From positions 19,877,386 through 19,941,385 of the forward strand of contig NC_092348.1 in the NCBI RefSeq assembly GCF_963676685.1: a DNA stretch of 64,000 bases, read 5' to 3'. Both the position numbers and the translations under genes were made by a program. The stretch comes from Mytilus edulis. Its lineage: Eukaryota > Mollusca > Bivalvia > Mytilida > Mytilidae. Below the pieces are notes generated by a model. It did not search any database, had not been told where the DNA came from, and was given only the letters and a program-made list of their open reading frames with translations. Below are positions 36,099 to 48,200 of the stretch, one piece after another (the stretch's first letter is position 1; every line of letters begins with the position of its first letter).

Positions 36099-36234
36099 AA
36101 TACAAATTTTCAAAAATTGTGTATATTTTTTAAGGGAAATAACTCCTTATAAGGGTTGGTAACAAAATAATTGTTTATGTTTATTAACATTGCCAAATAT
36201 TAAGGCTTTTCTACCTCAGGCATAGATTACCTTA

Positions 36235-36400
36235 GGTGTATTTGGCAAAACTTTTAGGTATTTTGGTCCTCAATGCTCTTCAACTTTGTTCCTAATTTTG
36301 GCTTTTTTACTTTTTTGGATTCGAGCGTCACTGATGAGTCTTTTGTAGAAGAAACGCGCGTCGGGCGTATATACAAAATTTAGTCCTGGTATCTATGATG
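36235..36400 (-). repeat. Dispersed repeat, family C (copy 2)
   Basis: Reverse-complement match to about 2690-2840: GAGCGTCACTGATGAGTC, GAAACGCGCGTC and, further left, CAATGCTCTTCAACTTTGT. Confidence 0.7.
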
Positions 36401-36848
36401 AGTTTATTTATTGCCATCCATTCCTGTACATGTTGCCGTTTTCAATTTGATTCTATCTCTAATACTTTTTAAGAAAAATACAAATAAAAGAAATTGCTTA
36501 TTTAAGGGGATATAACTCTCAAAATGGATGATGAAATCCTACGCAGCCTTATACGATAATACATCATGATAAAATCTACCTATCGTCCAAATAAGGTAAT
36601 TATATCTTTAAAAACAACGATGGAGGGCCATGTTGAAAAAACTAATAAAAGGGAGATAACTTCTAAGGGGGAGGATGAAATCCTTAACAGGGTCATCTGG
36701 TTATACTTCATGATGAGGTTTGTCGATGGTTCATATTTGGTCTTGATAACTTCAAAAGAAACGTGGGGAGGCCATGCCAAAAAAATGTTGGAAGAAAAAA
36801 AAGAAGAAGAAAAAAAAAAGAAAAACAAAAAACATTAGAAAAACAATA

Positions 36849-36880
36849 AGGTCTTTCCTCGCGTAGGGGAAGACCTTAAT
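36849..36880 (+). repeat. Short stem-loop closing an A-rich tract
   Basis: AAGGTCTTTCC and GGAAGACCTT form an imperfect stem (one unpaired base) around TCGCGTAGG. It follows an A-rich stretch. It may be the end structure of a retroelement or SINE tail, but no element body is recognised. Confidence 0.4.
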
Positions 36881-36944
36881 AAACACAGTATAGTAGAAAT
36901 GAATAAGCATTAGTGTAGTAATAGAATAAGATACAACACGAAGG

Positions 36945-37007
36945 CACCATGATACCGTGGTTTTATCCAGGAAGACACCATGATACCGTGGTTATATCCA
37001 GGAAGAC
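36945..37007. repeat. Tandem duplication, 2 x 31 bp
   Basis: CACCATGATACCGTGGTT followed by TATCCAGGAAGA is repeated with one base difference. Confidence 0.8.
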
Positions 37008-37009
37008 AC

Positions 37010-38460
37010 AGATGTTCTATTTATCATTTTAATGAGTTTTACGCTGTACGTTTAGAAAAGAAAAAATGGATTGTTATAAAGCTTCTACACTTTAAAAAAC
37101 TAGTTTGCGTGACATGGCAAAAATTGGAAAAAATACCGTTTTCTTTCATTATCCAATACAGGCCATTCTAGATAATACAAATCTTTGTAATGGTACTTGT
37201 CTCCTAGCTCTGACCTTAGTTAGCATTCTTTACTGATCTCTTTTAAAAGGAAAATATTAATTTATTGTTTTTTTTAATAATTAATAGAAACCTCATCTGG
37301 AAGTATTAAACATAATTCTCACATATTGAATATTTCTTGTAGATTTCTTGTAATAAAATTAAGAATGGAAATGGGGAATGGGATGAAGAGACATGATTAG
37401 AGATGATTATTTCAAAAAAAAAATCAGGTCCAAAGAGTTATAAAATCCGTTTAAAAAAATCTTTTATCATAGCGACATTAGGTACTAAACTAGTTTTCAC
37501 ATGAACGAACTCGCTGGCCGTTAATTTTACGTTATTTTTTTCAGCCTGTTAGTAGAAAGGACGGTCATCTGTGACACCACTGATATTTACTCTTCATGTA
37601 TGACTCTGGAAGAGACTCTATTTTGTATCTTTTTTCTTATTTAAAGATTAGGATGCATTGTAAATTTCTAATCTAAAAGATTAGTTATTACAAGAGATAT
37701 TCAACCAGAAATAGATACTCGAAATAAAATTGAACATAAACGAAATTTGACTACTTCCTCATGGGGGAAATTTTATTTCAAATTTTACCTGATATCAATT
37801 TTATTGTGAAAACTTAAAAATTTCAAGTCATCTTCACCTGGTATAATTTACAATGTTATCTAGCTTCCTCTTTGTTCACACTACCACAGAAGACAATACA
37901 CACACGATGTAGTAGGAAACAAAAGTATATTAAGGTAAGACCACATTTTATCTATTAATTCATATTTTTGTTGAGGAAATAATTAGATTGCGATTTATAA
38001 TAAATGTAACTTATGATACGGCATATCGCGGAAGAAAAGATATAAAGAAATCATTTAAAGAAATATACAATTTTTAATTTAATATTTGTAATCATGCAGT
38101 CAGTAAAATCAGATTAACCTATACTAGAGAAATAATATACACGTGTCGCCAAATATTTCAATTAGATTGATTGATTGATACATGTATGTGCCTAACGCTA
38201 CTTACACCATTAGTTATTGTGCTATTTTCTGATCTTTCGTGGCGGCCAGTTGTTATCGGTGTTAAATAAATAATTAGTTAATTAAAGAAAATGCTTATTT
38301 TTTGCTGTGGCGGTTGTACGACCTCTTAAGCTTATATATAGTGGAATTAATGCATTTAAGCAGTATAAAGAGGTAAACGGAATCAATAATCTCTATATAT
38401 ACATGTAAAAAAATTAATGAATGCTATATAATCCTATATGCATGTGCAGTAGTTAAACAT
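37010..38460. other. No gene seen
   Basis: AT-rich sequence. A short piece near 37362 (AATGGAAATGGGGAATGGG) matches an end of family F in reverse. Nothing else is supported. Confidence 0.4.
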
Positions 38461-39298
38461 CTGGGGCCGTGTCAATGAAAGTATCCTATGATATGTCCTA
38501 AGATATCTCTTAGGACATTATTTAGGATGGTCTTAGGACGTGTCTGAGACATGTCTTAGGATGTAAAACAAAGCTGTCTTAGGACAGTCCTAACTACGAT
38601 GGTCCTAGGGCCATCCTAACACATTTATTTAATTGAAAAAGTATGTAGAGATTTTTATGTCCATGATTTAAAGGCATTTTAGTATTTATTTTTATATGGA
38701 AACAATTATCGCAAAAAAGTTAAAGTTTTAACGTAATACTAATAAATACGTTATTTTAAAGATATGATAAAAGATATATAAATGAATTCAATACGAACAA
38801 AAAAGTAAATAGTCACAAAACTTTGTTAAATGAGATATTCGTGCTGCAACTAGTTTTGTACTTAGATCCACTCGATTTCATTACATGTATCGAATCAGGA
38901 TTAGTTAAAAAAAAATCAACTTTTTCCCATATTTAAATTAATATTTCATCGTTTTGGTTGGTCGCAAAAAATGTTGCTAATAATGATAGTATTTTTTAGG
39001 CTTCAAAAAAAAACAACACGAAATAATTTAATGTAATACAATTGAATCTTTAACAAATATTGAAAGTATTTTTAGTATTGAGTTTGTGATATATTTTTTG
39101 TTTTTATTACGTTTTAGGACATTCTAACCTTTAGGACTATCCTAAGACACCTATTTGTATATTCTAACTTTAGGACCAAATTTAGGACATATCTTATTTT
39201 AGGAGACTTTCGTTAACCTGACTTAGGACTAAGACGTGTCCTACGACCATCCAAAGACATGTCCTAGTCCTAGGACAGCTTCGTTGACACGGCCCCAG
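38461..39298. mobile_element. ~840 bp inverted-repeat element with internal TCCTAAGAC motifs
   Basis: The ends CTGGGGCCGTGTCAATGAA (left) and the inverse TTCGTTGACACGGCCCCAG (right) match. Both flanking zones (38480-38630 and 39115-39285) are filled with variants of TTAGGACATGTCCTAAGAC in both orientations. The centre (38630-39110) is AT-rich and non-coding. This is a non-autonomous DNA element; the many short palindromic subrepeats are unusual. Confidence 0.7.
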
Positions 39299-40570
39299 GG
39301 GCTTATATATGACGATATGCTTGTCTGTATACAAGCTAGGAAATAACCAAAACGAGATACGACCGGTCGGCCGGACAAACAGACAGACAGATAGTGGACA
39401 GCATACTAACATGTATCTGACAATTTGAAATAGGCAATCGTTCGAAATTTGAACATAATTACAGCGACGATTTTTTTCTTTCTTCAATAAATGATTATGA
39501 AAATATTAGTATCGATTAGTCATCTAGTGATCAATGAAAGTGAAAATACCGGGTTTTTATTACTTTAAATGAAAGGGAAAAGAGTTTTCCTCGTACCTAT
39601 TTCAATAATGTGACATGTCATATTATACCCCTCATCATAGTTACTCATTCATGATATAATGACATTTTTATAACTGGAATTTACAGCCAATCTCAGTATT
39701 TGTACATTCACGAAAATTAGACAAATAATACTTGATATGACAATAAGCTAGTCACTTCAGATACATACTCATGGTTTCATCTGATACATGTATTCCCGTA
39801 GAATATCCGACCATTTTATTGTTACTATGCATACGGTAGGGGTCACAAACAATAAATTCTACAAATCTGCAAATTTATCTAAATGAAACGGAAATTACGA
39901 AAGAACTATTTTCAAAATATAATTAAAAAAAATATAGTAACTCTAAATGCTGAGAACGATAGAAATTTATTGCACAAAACAGGCATTCTCTTTTAAGACC
40001 ATTGCAACCGCCATGCAGACCTGCAAAACACTTAAAATCGGTGAAAATGATGCACATAACAATGATAAAAAAATATGCAAATAAAACCGTGAAATGCTAC
40101 CAAACATGAATATAAATAATATTCTCAGTATCCAAAATTGCTGAAATATCAAAGCCAACAAAACATAGCTTCTAGCTGTTATAATCCCTGCAGTCGACAC
40201 CCCTCCTTCAAGATTTTCAAGATTTTATTGTACACTCTGACAGTTTACACGGTTACAACAGGCAGATCTTCATAATATACCTCACGTACACACTTGATAA
40301 TATACATAAATAAGAAGGCAGCACACATGATTCAATGTCGGTGATTCCTCTATAGAATAATGCATGCTAGCCAGCATACCATCGCGATTGTACGCTAACT
40401 GTCAAATATTTAAGTTACTTTCAAATTTTATACAAAAGCGAATGATGAAGCGATGAAGGTTCAATGAAGCCGATATAGCCATAGTGCTTAATCAACTGTA
40501 TAATATACCCAAAAAGTAAAGAAGAGATATATCTATATTTTTTTCTCTAACTATTCACATATTATAACCA
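39299..40570. other. No gene seen
   Basis: AT-rich sequence. Frames of 97 codons (39194-39487) and 77 codons (39967-40200) on the minus strand lack support; the first overlaps the right end of the inverted-repeat element. Confidence 0.4.
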
Positions 40571-40571
40571 T

Positions 40572-40725
40572 TGGCGGATCAAAAAGGGGGGAGGGGGGTC
40601 CGGGGGTTGGAACCCCCCTTTTTTTGGCCGATCAATGCATTTGAATGGGAACATATAGTTGGACCCCCCTTTTTTTGTCCTGGGTTGGGAACCCCCCTTT
40701 TTAAAATGACTGGATCCGCTCCTGA
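40572..40725. mobile_element. GGCGGATC-ended short palindromic element (copy 2)
   Basis: It begins TTGGCGGATCAAAAAGGGG and ends GACTGGATCCGCTCCTG. The interior has runs of G on the left and CCCCCCTTTTT blocks in the middle and on the right. It is the same type as 33695-33870. A 62-codon frame running through it is not a gene. Confidence 0.6.
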
Positions 40726-41003
40726 TAACAATGATAAGTCATTCCGACTGAAAACTTGACATTATTTTATACAGTAAGTAAACAAGATTTCAGATAAAAT
40801 CATTACCTTCCTGATCTTACAATAAACCTATTGCTATCGATTGTCATAAAGTCATTAGATGTGGTATGATTACCAATGAGACAACTATCCAAAAGAGCGA
40901 TATTTGTCACCGCCCGGCCTTAAACAGTGAGAAAATTCCGTACAAAAGGCATAATAAAAATGTAAAAGAATGAAAAACGAAAATACCAATAACGTGATTT
41001 ATG

Positions 41004-41335
41004 ACAAAACAAAAGACAAAATAAAATAACGACAGACAGACAGCAGCCTATATATATACAAAACAAAAGACAAAATAAAATAACGACAGACAGACAGCAG
41101 CCCAGGTGGTCGTGTGGTCTAGCGGGACGGCTGCAGTGCAGGCGATTTGGTGTCACGATATCACAGTAGCATGGGTTCGAATCCCGGCGAGGGAAGAACC
41201 AAAAATTTGCGAAAGCAAATTTACAGATCTAACATTGTTGGGTTGATGTTTAGACAAGTTGTATATATATATATATATATATAGGCTGCTGTCTGTCTGA
41301 AAAGACAAAATAAAATAACGACAGACAGACAGCAG

Positions 41336-41371
<36 letters not shown>

Positions 41372-41442
41372 CTGCTGTCTGTCTGTCGTTATTTTATTTT
41401 GTCTTTTGTTTTGTTTTGTATATATATATATATATATATATA
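41004..41442. mobile_element. Composite: SINE head between repeated, inverted TA-rich modules
   Basis: A module of about 43 bp (CAAAACAAAAGACAAAATAA then CGACAGACAGACAGCAGCC) occurs direct at 41004-41048 and 41059-41102, and shorter at 41302-41337. Its inverse occurs short at 41283-41299 and nearly full at 41369-41416. TA-dinucleotide tracts separate the modules (41261-41282, 41338-41368, 41418-41442). Between the second and third copies lies a tRNA-like SINE head with A box TGGTCTAGCGGG (41115-41126) and B box GGTTCGAATCC (41174-41184). The head does not fold into a plausible tRNA, so I call it a SINE and not a tRNA gene. Confidence 0.65.
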
Positions 41443-41529
41443 CGACAACCATTGAATAACAAGCTCATGACTTTGGACAGACATATACAGAATGTGGCGG
41501 GGTTAAACATGTAAATCAGTGGGAAATTA

Positions 41530-41880
41530 TACTCATTAGATCTACACTTCTGTCCTATGAGGGGAGGAATTAGTGCTCAAATCAATGCTTAACCTCGCCA
41601 CATTCTTTATATGCATGATTCAAGTCAGAAGTCTGATATTTAGTGGTTGTCGTTGATTCATGTCTGTCATGCTTATTTTTTTTTTTTTTTTTTTTTTTCA
41701 TAAATTAGGTTTTTTTTCGTTTGAATTGTTTATATTTTCATAGCGGACGATACGATTTTTTTTTCTAATTGTTTAAGGTTATACAATGAACTGTTACTTG
41801 CTTTTATTTTTGTCATTTAAATTCTGGTTGGCAGTTTTCTCATTTGCAACCATACACCATCTCCTTGTTCTATATTGGTA
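41530..41880 (+). repeat. Degenerate copy of dispersed repeat family A, with poly-T run
   Basis: Blocks follow family A in order (TTAGTGGTTGTCGTTGATT, CATAAATTAGG, TCGTTTGAATTGTTTA, TTTCTCATTTGCAACCATAC). A run of about 30 T residues lies near 41669-41698. Confidence 0.5.
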
Positions 41881-42244
41881 CTCATGTATTTGTCATATAT
41901 TAATGATTATTAATATTTCATTGGTACACAGTTTGAAATCAGATCATTTCGAACTAGAATCAATGCTAGGCAAAAAGATAACTAATAGACCCCATTTAGT
42001 TTCTTAAAATACATATTTAGGTGGCTGATTTTAATAAGGGTATTCAGCTGGTCAAAAGTAATAAAAAATTGAGCAACAGATTTTACCTTTGTTTCATATC
42101 TTTTGTTTCTTACTTTTTGTAATAAATACGTATCTTATTTCGATATGTATTGTATGTATCTCTAGTATCGTTGGAGATAATTTTACTCTTCTATTACTAA
42201 AAATAGTAATTAATAGTTTTTGTCCTTATCTTTGTTAACTGCAG
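41881..42244. other. Probable 5' UTR intron of the tandem pseudokinase gene
   Basis: A good splice acceptor (TTTGTTAACTGCAG) ends at 42244, four bases before the ATG, so an upstream non-coding exon must exist. I could not find it. Confidence 0.45.
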
Positions 42245-42248
42245 AGAA

Positions 42249-45200
42249 ATGGCAGAACACCAAACATCACATACATTTAGGATGTCATCTCCCCAAGCAA
42301 ACATATTTCTGGTGCATTGTAGTAAAAGGAAATGTAGTCAAGAAACAGTCAATAGTTTGTTGAGAGAATTAAAGATAAGAGGTCTAGTACCACATGATAT
42401 CCTGACAAGTCTTTCCGATGAACTTCTGAAGAACAGTCTTGCGCATGTTCCTGATGAGGCGGCAATAGTGTTTCATGTGTGCGACCATTCAAAAAAGAAG
42501 ATCAGAGAAATAGTCAAGGATCATTTGCCGAGACGAAATTTTGCTAGGACTACCGTTATTGGTGGAGGCGGAAAAATTGATTTGAAAGATTTTAAAGAAT
42601 TTACCTGCTTCCGGGTATACAATGAGCTTGATGTTTATAAAGTTGCAGAATCTATTGCAAAACTGTTTGGAATAAATATTGAAAATGACGATGATAACAC
42701 AATTAATACTAGAAGTGACGACGTTGTGCCTGAACATGCTGTTGAAACCACTACACACAGGTTTAAAGATGTGCCAACACAGATATGGACAGGTTACAGA
42801 CAGCACGAACAGCACACAAGAATCAAATCTTTGGAGTATCAAAGACCCTCTGCATCGTCTGGTCAACTTAAAAGAGCTTCAGAAATACAGTACATAAAAC
42901 GTGATTGGACAGAGGACGACGAAAATAGTACTGACGATGATGACACTTTACCTCATAGAAGTATAAATAGAGCGAGCTATGCTGGTCATGAACATGAAGA
43001 ATGTAAACCGCAGATGAGATGCAAGCCTAAAAGATCATTTAAAACAGTAAGAACCGATGTTGTAACACCTTGCCTCAACATAGACAGTTTTGTTGACCAC
43101 TATTTAATGGACGACAAAGAAGAACATATTGGATCATTCATTAAACAATCATCATCTCGCTCATTTGGTAAATATTTTCTGTAAATGTGTATTTTTAAAC
43201 ATTGATTTGTTATTTTGATAAGAAAGTTGCGTAAGCAAAAAGAACATTTGAATAGTCGAAATAAGATTATCATAGAAAATTTTCAGATAAGTGCTATGTT
43301 CTTTAGTTTAAACAATTGAATGCCTTGTTATCCTTTTTCATATCAATTAGCAGTGTAAATTGTAATATGAAACAATTATATTTTGAAACCGTAACAGAAA
43401 TATAGAAGGACGTGTGCACGCATAGACCTTTAAGTCGACTTTTACGAAATAAGGTGTCTCGAGAATTCAGTTAAACGTGTACACGCAAAGTCATAATCAG
43501 ATACTATTGTAGTCTAAAACCACTGTTTTCAATGGTTACAAATAACCAAAAAAAAAAAGAAATGATCTATCTTAATGTAGCTTTATCCTGTTCAATTGTT
43601 TTACTACATAATGATATTTGCTGTTTTTATATATAGGTCTATATAGAATTCTCATTTCCTCTTAAAATCAAAACAATTTATGGTTCGATGTGAATAGTTT
43701 AGTTCTGTTTTCAGTAAAATGTGACCTGCCAATGGAGCGAAAATTAAGTCTTTACACGAAAAATCCGATGTTCGAGGATTACCAGAAGGACATTACAACA
43801 CGAATTGTACCCAAACTTAGGAAAGAACATGATATTCGAAGTCTATCCAGATGGCTTAATTTTGACAATTATAAAGTTAAAGAAAAAATATTAAGTGAAA
43901 TGGAAGCGCTGTTAATCAGTGCTCCTATAAATTCTTCCAGCATTGGTGATGTAGTGCATATAACCGATAACATTCTGATGTGCTGTTTCCGGAGAGTTGT
44001 CGAAGCTGACGATACCATGTGTACAGCGTTACGTGTATTGACATCATGCTTAGCAATTCTGTGGATTTTAAATTCAGAGACCTCTAATACTACATCATAT
44101 ATTCAAGTTCAAAACATTACATCGAGAGTACATGGGGATCTAAATACAATCAAACGAAATGCCTACACAATGGTGTCTGGTCAGATCAACACGTTGTTAG
44201 AACTGATACACTATTTCACTGAACACAATTTCCAAAGAAATTTCTTAGATGAGATTCTAACTGAACCAAACAACGACAAAGCGATCAAAGGGTTTTCCGA
44301 AGTGGATCATCAAAACAAGTTCCTGTACATATTTTTACTTATAAATATGGTAAGGATAGAAGAGGATATTAGCATTTTTTTCTCATTAATTTAATTGGAA
44401 GTCTCAAAAATATTTATTTGAAAATAAGAGGATGTGACATGATTTCCGATAAGACAACTATTCACCAGAGTTTTTTCATTTCACAATACCTTTTTATATA
44501 ATAAATCGTATTTTATTGAGAAGGTATTGGTAGATTGTGGCTTTCGTGCGATCGGTGAATAGTTTACTATACATCTTCATTAAAATTTGGTTATAAATAA
44601 ATCCAGCTTTCCTAGTGTGGATCAGTGTGCAACAGATAAAAGGGATATGAAGGGAAACACTTATCCATACAACTAAAGACAATTTTACCTGAATAAGTTG
44701 CTTTTATAAAATATGTTTTAAAATTGTGTAAAAAGTTGCACTATAAATCATGAATTATGCCGAAAAAGGAGACCCTTTAAATAAAAAAATACTTGTAACA
44801 AATCAGGAATATGACAGTTCTTACCCTTTCATTTGATGTGTTTGAGAATTTTTGTTTTGCCATTTTCTTTGGGATTTTCCGTTAAAAATTTCCCTTGTGG
44901 TTCAGTTTTTTGTTTTTAACTTTTTACCTTGTCGACGCACCAAGATTCTCCTTTTTGAGTTCATACGATTCCTTCAGATTTAATTTGTTTACTGCCTTGA
45001 TGTTACTTTTTAATCGATAGATGAAATTTGAACATCGTTAAACTACTGTTGCCTATATATATCGAGGTGTAAATCCTGGAAATTCATTTTCAATATGCAA
45101 TGTGGGTTTAAACTGAGGACATCGTTTGCATCACCAGTTTGAGAAACCAGGCTGATTCAAAACGTCTCTATTAGAATGAAGACACAATTTAGAAATGTAC

Positions 45201-48200
45201 AAATCAGACAATTATTTTTGTACATTAGGCTTCAAGTTCACACCAATCATTTTTTTAATAGTTCTAGATAGATAAGACCGACGCAAATATTTTTGGTAAA
45301 AGACGAAGCAACTTTTAAAGTATTTACGTATTTATTGAAATTTACATTTGTTTTGAAGGACATTCATTCGACTAAGTGCTTTCAGAAAGAACTAAATGAG
45401 TTTTTTCTAGGCTCTTCGCTAATTTGTTAAAAATTCACTTAGATTTAAATATATGTTAGATTTAAATATATCCTCTTTGTGATTTAGATTAAATTCGATA
45501 ATGATTCTAACAGTTTAATGAAAAAGAAGAATGTTAGGTTCCCATGTGTTCCCTGCAATATAAACTGATTCACGAATTAGACTAATGAAAGATAAGAAAT
45601 TACTACAATTAATTTGAAGCAAAATATAAGTACTTGGTAGCTTATTTTTATTCTATCTGTGCTTTAAAATCCGAAATTATTACACGTTGCAAAACAGTTA
45701 AGCCAACTACCACAAAAAAAGGCCAACAAAGCAGCCGTGCCTAAACAAAAAAAAATTGAAATATTAAAATCTGTGTCTCACGAGAATTATGTTAGATTCG
45801 AGAAAATTCGTACTTCGGTTGTATTAACGTAGAATAAAGAAAATCTGTGCCTCGACAGAGACTGTTAGAATTGAGATCATCTGTGCCTTAGGAGAATAAT
45901 TAAAGAAACTTTTTGTCAACTGAAAATAACATAGCATTGATATATTAACAAAGGCAACAGTAGTATACCGGTGTTCATAAGTTATAAATCGATAGAGAGA
46001 ATTTCAAACAATTCCGGGTTACAAACTAACCTAGGGAACACATCAACTATAACAAGAAAACAAAGGAATAACAGGAACACTGAATTGAAACACAAAAAAC
46101 CCACCGACATATATAGAAACGAACTATTTGATAACAACTGACATATTGCTGACTTGGCACTGGATATTCTTAGAAAACTGGTGGGCTTAACCTGGTTCAA
46201 TAGACAGTTCAACCTCCCGCTCATATGACAATGTAAAAAATATCGTCAATTAAAATGATAACACAACATGACAGAAACACAACACACAACACAAAAATAT
46301 GCAAGAATATTAATCACAAAGAAACGCACAAGCATACAATATCACAGTCGACAAAACATTGAAATTGCAGAACAACAACCAACATCTTCCATCGACGAGA
46401 GACACCACAGGCCATCACAAATATAGACGAACTTACGCAAATAACATGTGTACCTTCTGCCTTAATCCTAGTTGTTATTGATATTTCTTTGTGATATGAT
46501 ATGTTTTATTTTTCTCATTTTATTACCAGATGTTACAGCGGTCTTCAGAAAACATACCCGAGTTGCTGGTTGTGATGCTGAAGTTGACGTTTGATGTGAT
46601 GGCGAAGAAGCAGAAACATAGGCAAACTCTGCATCCACTATTGTATGTTGTCAATAAAGGCATAGTTCTAAGATTGTCAAAAGGTAAACACGTAGTTTTT
46701 GTTATATTCAAATACCTTACTATCTCGGGGTTGAAGAAAGGTATAGTTGCCCTTTTTTAAGCAAAACAATAATAAACCGTTTGACATTTTCTAATTTATG
46801 TATGCTGGGTTTTGTTTACAATGAGTGCACTTTTAAGATGAATCGTATAAATCAAATCAATTCAGTAATGCAGTTTGTATAATGTTTAGGTCCATACCAT
46901 GAGAAAAAATGGAACATATCAAAACAATCATTGCTAACCTGCTTGAGAATATACATCACCAGTAGACGAATTGACAGTCAGTGGCGAGTAAAGTTACTTT
47001 CTTGTTTGAATCCGTTGTTGTTTGATGCAGACAAAGAAGTTGTTAAGGAGGTGCTTGAAGTTTTTGAGAAGTGCGGTTACAAAAATAAACATATACGCGA
47101 TGTTATCTTCAAACATGTGCAAAACCTTTTGACAGCAATTAATTTTAGAATGTTTTCATACAAGAAATATGAAACAAATCATAGACCAATGTGGTATGAA
47201 ATTCCTGGAAAAATTTGGAATGAGATGGATGTATCATTGCACATTCTTTTACCGACAGTAAAGTGTCTGACGAGTGGATCAATGGAGGATTACAGAACGT
47301 CAGCGGAAAGAAGAGTCACAATCAAACACCTCAATAGTCTAGAAAATATGAGAATATTGCAATATGAGAATAGTCACCCAAATCTTGTCAAGCTAATTGC
47401 TTTTCAATATCGACCATTACCTTTATATTACTTGACAGAGAACCATAAAAACTTGCATACACATTTATTGGACAGACGACAGTACCATAAATGGCTGTCA
47501 CGTGACAATCTTGGAAACATGACGATTAATGTTATAGACGCTATACTGTTTCTACACAGTAAAGGTATGGTCCACAGGAATCTTACAACTCACAGTTTCT
47601 GTATTAATGAACATGGCATTGTCATGCTGGAAGATTTCAGTTTGGTTAAAATACTTCAAAAGACGGAAAATGGTGACAGCAATTTCACAAATGGTATGTT
47701 GATGCTAATAAAAAGTATACTGATTTAATGCAATCTCATTTAAATTGCCAAAAAGTGTTACCTGCTTGGTACTTTAATTCAGATAGCTGCTTTGATGGGG
47801 GCCATCAAGGGTTCCGGATACACGATTAACGTTTTCAAATTTGCAGTCTCAAACTAATAAAAATGTTTTATGATGTACTATTTTAAAATCAATATTACAC
47901 TTTAAGTTTATATTGAGACCTAAATAAAGGCAACAGTAGTATATAGGTGTTCAATTAATACTTGTTTCGTGATAAACTGTTCACAGCGGAATTCAAAAGT
48001 CTTGCACACCGTATTTTTGACGTACTAAAACATCACTCCGTGAGTATTATCAACTACTTTTAGTAATTATATCTTATTATTCAGACAACATTTCCCAACG
48101 AACACACATTTAGCCTTAAAGTTCATATTTATTATTCAGAACTCATGCTTGACACAGATACACAACTGTCAAACTTGTATTTAAATTGCAACGTGGCAGT

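Noticed and set aside
36566-36838. 90-codon plus-strand frame ending in a Lys/Glu run
   Set aside because: It ends in an A-rich tract next to a repeat stem-loop, has no exon context, and its translation is repeat-like.
41103-41190. tRNA gene
   Set aside because: A and B boxes are good but the sequence between them does not give an anticodon arm or acceptor stem. A SINE head fits better.
41153-41452. 99-codon minus-strand frame rich in Tyr-Ile
   Set aside because: It is the translation of TA microsatellites and inverted modules.
42489-42866. 125-codon minus-strand frame
   Set aside because: It is antisense to the first coding exon of the pseudokinase gene, whose splicing and domain content are well supported.
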